The notes under the pieces: model-generated
What the model saw: the letters and a program-made list of their open reading frames with translations, nothing else
Databases searched by the model: none
What the model was told of the DNA's origin: nothing
Shown here: in pieces, positions 32,579-35,875 of the stretch
Position numbering within the stretch: position 1 is the stretch's first letter
Layout of the letters: each line of letters opens with the position of its first letter
Source: Methylobacterium sp. E-066
Lineage (GTDB): Bacteria > Pseudomonadota > Alphaproteobacteria > Rhizobiales > Beijerinckiaceae
Reading direction: 5' to 3'
Assembly (NCBI RefSeq): GCF_022829635.1
Contig: NZ_JAKSYO010000024.1
Location: 1 to 35,875 of the forward strand
DNA length: 35,875 bases
Translations under genes and position numbers: made by a program

Positions 32579-32581
32579 TGA

Positions 32582-32609
32582 CGCGCGGGCCCCGCGCGGC
32601 AATCTTTTT
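32582..32609 (+). terminator. Intrinsic terminator of selD
   Basis: CGCGCGG (32582-32588) pairs with CCGCGCG (32592-32598) across 3 bases, and the tract GCAATCTTTTT (32599-32609) follows. It starts 4 bases beyond the selD stop. It is the only hairpin in the window with a proper T-run, and it isolates selD from the downstream glycosyltransferases. Confidence 0.75.
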
Positions 32610-32657
32610 CATCCTTCGCGCGCAGAGTGCCGGCCCCGCCCGACCCGCGAACCGACT

Positions 32658-34643
32658 TTGACCAACGCTGCACCCTCACCGCCCGCCCACGGCGTCGCCG
32701 GCTGGCCGTTCGGACCCGCCGCCCCCGGGGCAGCCCGGCCGGCCGCGCTGCCGGATGGACGCCCTTGGCCGCGAATCCGCATCGTCACCGTGATGACGCC
32801 CGGCGCGGATGCGAGTGGGACCGCCGCCTCGATCCTGCGCCAGGACTACCCGGAGCTCCGGCACGACATCGTGCCGCCAGGTCTCGGCCGCGCGCATATC
32901 CAAAAAATTCTGGGAGAGCCCGGTTGCGATGCCCTGCTGTGGCTGCGCCCGGGCGATCTCCTGGCCCCCGGCGCCCTCACCGCCCTGGCCCTGGAGGCCG
33001 CCCTGATCGGCGCGGCGGCGGTCGCCGGTCTCCGGGTCCTGTTTGCCGACACAGTTCTGGGATTGGACATCCCGGGGCTCAAGGCCTCCGACGCGTCGGG
33101 CGGCGTGCCGTTCACCGGCGGCGAAGTACTGTGGGTGCGCGACGCCCTTCGGGCCCATGCAATCCTCGACGTTGAGGGCCGCCTGGACGCCTCCGCCGCA
33201 TGGTCGGCGCTGCCGGAAGCCGCGCGCGGGCGCATTGGCCGCCCGGTCCTGCTCCAGCGCGTGAGCGAGGCGCCGGCGGAGGCGACCGAGAGCCTGTCGA
33301 TCGTCTCTCTCACCGGCACCGGCACCCAGGGCGGCGCCGGCGTCGCCCAGCGGCGGCTCGCCGATGCGCTGGCGCTGGCCGGCCATCGGGTGACGGGCGT
33401 CGCGCTGAGCGACCGGCCCGAAGCCGCCGAATGGACCGACGCGTTTCCCCAGGCCGAGGCGGAGATCGAAGCTGCTTCGCCCGACCTCGTCCTCGCCGGC
33501 AATCTTCACGGCGCCACCCGCAGCCTCGATGTGGTCGGGCGCCTCGCCCGACGCGGCCCAGTGGCGCTCGTGCTGCACGACCTGTTCCCGCTCACCGGCC
33601 GCTGCTGCCACCCGCGCGACTGCACCCGCGCCGCCATCGGCTGCGATGCCGCCTGCCCGGGGCCGGACGAGTATCCGCAACTCGCCCCCGGGCGGATCGC
33701 CGGGATGCACGCCCGCAAGCGTGCCGTGCTGGCTGGTCCCGCCGGACCGTGGCTGCTGGCGAATTCCGACTGGACCCTGGCGCGCGCGCAGGAGCTGGCC
33801 CCGTCCGGCACCCCGTCGACACAAATCCGGCTGGCCTTCCCGACGGCGACCTTCCGTCCGGGCGACCGCGCCGAACTGCGACGCCGCCTCGGCCTGCCGG
33901 AAGGCGACGTGCTGATCCTCATTTCGGCGGTGATCGTCGACGGCCCCGACAAGGGGTTTGCGGATCTGCGCGCCGCCCTCCAGGCCGCGGTGCGGCCGGG
34001 GGTCGGCGTCGTGGCGATCGGCCGGCTCGACGATCCGGCCCGGCTTGGCGTGCCGAACCTGTTCGCGCCGGGGCTGATCGCCGACGAGGCGACCCTGGCC
34101 GCCTGGTACGGCGCCTGCGACCTCCACGTCACCGCGAGCCGCCACGAGACCCTCGGGCAGACCCCGATCGAGGCCGGCCTGTGCGGCGTGCCGACGCTCG
34201 CCTACCGCACCTCCGGCCTGACCTCCGCGGTGATCGACGGCGTGTCCGGCCGCCTCGTGCCGATGAAGCCCGGTGCCCTGGCCCAGGCGCTCACCGAGCT
34301 GGTGGAAGACAGAGCGGCCCGGGCACGGCTCGGCGCCTTCGCGCGGATCGCCCTGGAGAATCGCCACAGCCCGGCCGCCGCCGCCCTGTCGCTCGATGGT
34401 CTGTTTCGGGATGGCGGGCTCCTCTCCGACACCGCACGCCCTAGCTTCGCCCCCGCCATGCTCGGCCATTTTCCGTTCGCGGCCCAGCTTCAGCCCGGCG
34501 CCAGCGGCACGGTGCCGGCGGCGTCGCGGCCCCTGGTGCGGCGGCTGCGACGGGCGAAGCAATTGGTGCTCGGCCGGCGCATGCCTTTGTTCGTGCGCCG
34601 CTGCCTGTACCTCGCCGGCACCCTGCGGCGGAGCGTGCCGTGA
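32658..34643 (+). CDS. Large glycosyltransferase: GT4 catalytic half with extra N-terminal domain
   Basis: A protein of about 661 residues from TTG 32658; the start is uncertain, and an in-frame ATG at 32481 lies inside selD. Residues about 40-210 resemble a reduced GT2-type region (IRIVTVMTPGADASGTAASI, SILRQDYPELRHD, LLWLRPGDLLAPGALTALAL) that keeps the fold hints but lacks a convincing DXD. From about residue 215 a GT-B enzyme follows: GTQGGAGVAQRRLADALALA, LVLHDLFPLTGRCC, WLLANSDWTLARAQEL, SAVIVDGPDKGFADLRAAL, and the EX7E region SRHETLGQTPIEAGLCGVPT. A cysteine cluster (CCHPRDC and GCDAAC) lies after LTGR, as in WcaC-like GT4 enzymes. The stop overlaps the next start (GTGA). The likely role is in a second surface-polysaccharide pathway. 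Confidence 0.82.
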   Translation: MTNAAPSPPAHGVAGWPFGPAAPGAARPAALPDGRPWPRIRIVTVMTPGADASGTAASILRQDYPELRHDIVPPGLGRAHIQKILGEPGCDALLWLRPGDLLAPGALTALALEAALIGAAAVAGLRVLFADTVLGLDIPGLKASDASGGVPFTGGEVLWVRDALRAHAILDVEGRLDASAAWSALPEAARGRIGRPVLLQRVSEAPAEATESLSIVSLTGTGTQGGAGVAQRRLADALALAGHRVTGVALSDRPEAAEWTDAFPQAEAEIEAASPDLVLAGNLHGATRSLDVVGRLARRGPVALVLHDLFPLTGRCCHPRDCTRAAIGCDAACPGPDEYPQLAPGRIAGMHARKRAVLAGPAGPWLLANSDWTLARAQELAPSGTPSTQIRLAFPTATFRPGDRAELRRRLGLPEGDVLILISAVIVDGPDKGFADLRAALQAAVRPGVGVVAIGRLDDPARLGVPNLFAPGLIADEATLAAWYGACDLHVTASRHETLGQTPIEAGLCGVPTLAYRTSGLTSAVIDGVSGRLVPMKPGALAQALTELVEDRAARARLGAFARIALENRHSPAAAALSLDGLFRDGGLLSDTARPSFAPAMLGHFPFAAQLQPGASGTVPAASRPLVRRLRRAKQLVLGRRMPLFVRRCLYLAGTLRRSVP

Positions 34644-35719
34644 AGCCCGGCACCAAGCGGATCTATCTCGACCAGACCCATCTGCGCGCCCACGTCACCG
34701 GGATCGAGCGGATCACCCTCGATTTGTTCGCCCCCGACCGGCTGGCGCCGCACGAGATCCGCCCGGTCACCAGCGGCTCGCTGCCCGGGATGATCGGCCA
34801 GCAGCAACTCGGCCTGCCGCTGCGGGCGCTGCGGGACCGGGACACGCTGTTCCTGTTCCCGGGCTTCCCGCCGGGGCCGCTCTGCGCGATCGCGGCCGAG
34901 CGCTGCCTGTTCTACGTCCACGACACCTTCCTGCTCGACCGGCCGGAGGATCTGAGCCTGAAGAGCCGGCTCTACATGAGCCCGAGCTTCGCGCGGGCGC
35001 TGCGCTGGTGCCCGAACCTGTTCGTCAACAGCCGCACCACCGGCGCGGCCGTGAGGGCCGTCTGCGCGCCCACGGCCCGGGTCGCGCTGCTGCGCCCGTC
35101 CGTGCGCGATGCCTTCGGCCTCGACGACCTGCCGGGACCGGCTCCCTACGTCCCGGGTGCGCCGTTGCGGATGCTGGCGATCGGCACGATCGAGCCGCGC
35201 AAGGATTACACCGCCGCCCTCGCGCTGACGGCTGCGCTCAACCGCGCCGGTATGCCGGCAGAGCTGCATCTGGTCGGCCGGGTCGGCTGGGGCCGGCACG
35301 CCTTCCTGGACGCCCCGCCGCCGTTCCTGCACCGCTACGGCTACCTGTCCGATGCCGAGCTGCGGGATCTCGCCGGCTCCTGCCACCTGCTGCTCTCGAC
35401 CTCGAAGGCCGAGGGGCTCGGCCTGCCGCTGCTGGAGGTCCAGCACGGCGGCCTGCCGGTGGTGGCCCCGGACGCCCCGGTCTTCCGCGAGGTGCTGGGC
35501 ACGTCCGGCCTGCTGATCCGCCCCGAAGCGCCCGAGGCCGCCGCCGCCGCGCTCACGGCCTGGATCGGCGGAAACGGCCTGGCCCGGGCCGCCGCGGCCA
35601 GTCGCGACAATATCGGGCGCTGGAACGATGCGGCGGCCGAGGACCGGGCGCGCTTCCAACACTTCCTCGCGGGCGAGTCTGCGGCCTACGCGGCACCGGG
35701 TGCGACGATTCTCGCGTGA
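34640..35719 (+). CDS. Family 4 (group 1) glycosyltransferase
   Basis: A 359-residue GT-B enzyme. The GTG start at 34640 overlaps the previous stop (GTGA), with GGAG just upstream. The N-domain begins RIYLDQTHLRAHVTGIERI, including a TGIER acceptor-side loop common in mannosyl- or rhamnosyl-type transferases. CLFYVHDTFLLDRPEDLS and LFVNSRTTGAAVRAV precede the C-domain motifs AIGTIEPRKDYTAALAL and STSKAEGLGLPLLEVQHGG, which contains both glutamates of EX7E. The partner gene directly upstream points to shared use in a polysaccharide repeat-unit pathway. Donor sugar and acceptor are not readable from the sequence. Confidence 0.9.
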   Translation: MKPGTKRIYLDQTHLRAHVTGIERITLDLFAPDRLAPHEIRPVTSGSLPGMIGQQQLGLPLRALRDRDTLFLFPGFPPGPLCAIAAERCLFYVHDTFLLDRPEDLSLKSRLYMSPSFARALRWCPNLFVNSRTTGAAVRAVCAPTARVALLRPSVRDAFGLDDLPGPAPYVPGAPLRMLAIGTIEPRKDYTAALALTAALNRAGMPAELHLVGRVGWGRHAFLDAPPPFLHRYGYLSDAELRDLAGSCHLLLSTSKAEGLGLPLLEVQHGGLPVVAPDAPVFREVLGTSGLLIRPEAPEAAAAALTAWIGGNGLARAAAASRDNIGRWNDAAAEDRARFQHFLAGESAAYAAPGATILA

Positions 35720-35875
35720 ATCCGTTTACGTAGTCCCCAACAATTCCAGGCCTGTTGGTGCCACAAAATCGTGACAGAGCGCCCTAGTTCTGTAAGCAAG
35801 ATCTACAGGAATCCATGTGTAGGGTCTGGTTCAAGGCGAGAGTACTGGTTCGGTATGCCGATTGCTGCCGTGTCG
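35720..35875. other. Intergenic region at right edge
   Basis: This stretch is more AT-rich than the genes around it and shows no coding frame. It holds an inverted repeat, CCAACA (35737-35742) with TGTTGG (35753-35758), 17 bases past the glycosyltransferase stop. It probably contains the promoter region of a gene beyond the window, but I cannot pick out boxes with confidence. Confidence 0.4.

Noticed and set aside
1..35875. CRISPR array, tRNA/rRNA genes, insertion sequences or prophage
   Set aside because: No regularly spaced direct repeats, no cloverleaf-like or rRNA stretches, and no transposase or phage protein motifs were seen on either strand.

Overview
The window looks like a chromosomal segment of a very GC-rich alphaproteobacterium of the Methylobacterium/Methylorubrum type. 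This is a recognition-based inference. It rests on base composition, on the sequence style of the LptB, HtpG, Kup and NadABC proteins, on frequent GTG/TTG starts and ATGA overlaps, and on a periplasmic aldehyde-oxidoreductase (Pao-type) operon. I see no rRNA, tRNA, insertion sequence, CRISPR array, phage gene or replication origin.

Layout. (1) 1-6564: an exopolysaccharide locus. Two hexapeptide-repeat acetyltransferases run leftwards (the second leaves the window) and diverge from a rightward operon of flippase, GT2 glycosyltransferase, beta-helix lipoprotein and GT4 glycosyltransferase. The operon genes overlap or nearly touch. (2) 6572-11138: accessory genes. These are an ACS-type MFS permease, a DHH phosphoesterase, a DUF4258/DUF2283 toxin-antitoxin-like pair and a second MFS permease. 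(3) 11128-17587, all leftward: lptC-lptA-lptB (lipopolysaccharide export), htpG (Hsp90) and kup (potassium uptake). (4) 17757-22130, leftward: nadA-nadB-nadC, de novo NAD synthesis from aspartate to nicotinate mononucleotide. A pair of near-identical palindromes flanks its likely promoter. An aldo/keto reductase lies upstream. (5) 22335-27950, rightward: a three-subunit Mo/Fe-S/FAD aldehyde oxidoreductase of the PaoABC type followed by an acyl-CoA ligase. Together they read as an aldehyde to acid to acyl-CoA route. (6) 28119-29751, leftward: two small membrane or exported proteins of unknown function, a metallophosphoesterase and an ArsR-type regulator divergent from (7) an SDR oxidoreductase. 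(8) 30768-32578: a CcdA-like thiol-electron transporter and selD (selenophosphate synthetase), closed by the best intrinsic terminator in the window. (9) 32658-35719: two further GT4-type glycosyltransferases that appear to open a second polysaccharide locus continuing past the right edge.

Most genes are ordinary housekeeping or envelope genes. I did not find a clear novel system. The best leads are the paired operator at nadA, the long perfect hairpins (notably the composite element between paoB and paoC), the acetyltransferase frame that stays open through repeat DNA at the left edge, the DUF4258/DUF2283 pair, and the architecture of the 661-residue glycosyltransferase. Long antisense open frames are abundant because of the GC content and were left out.
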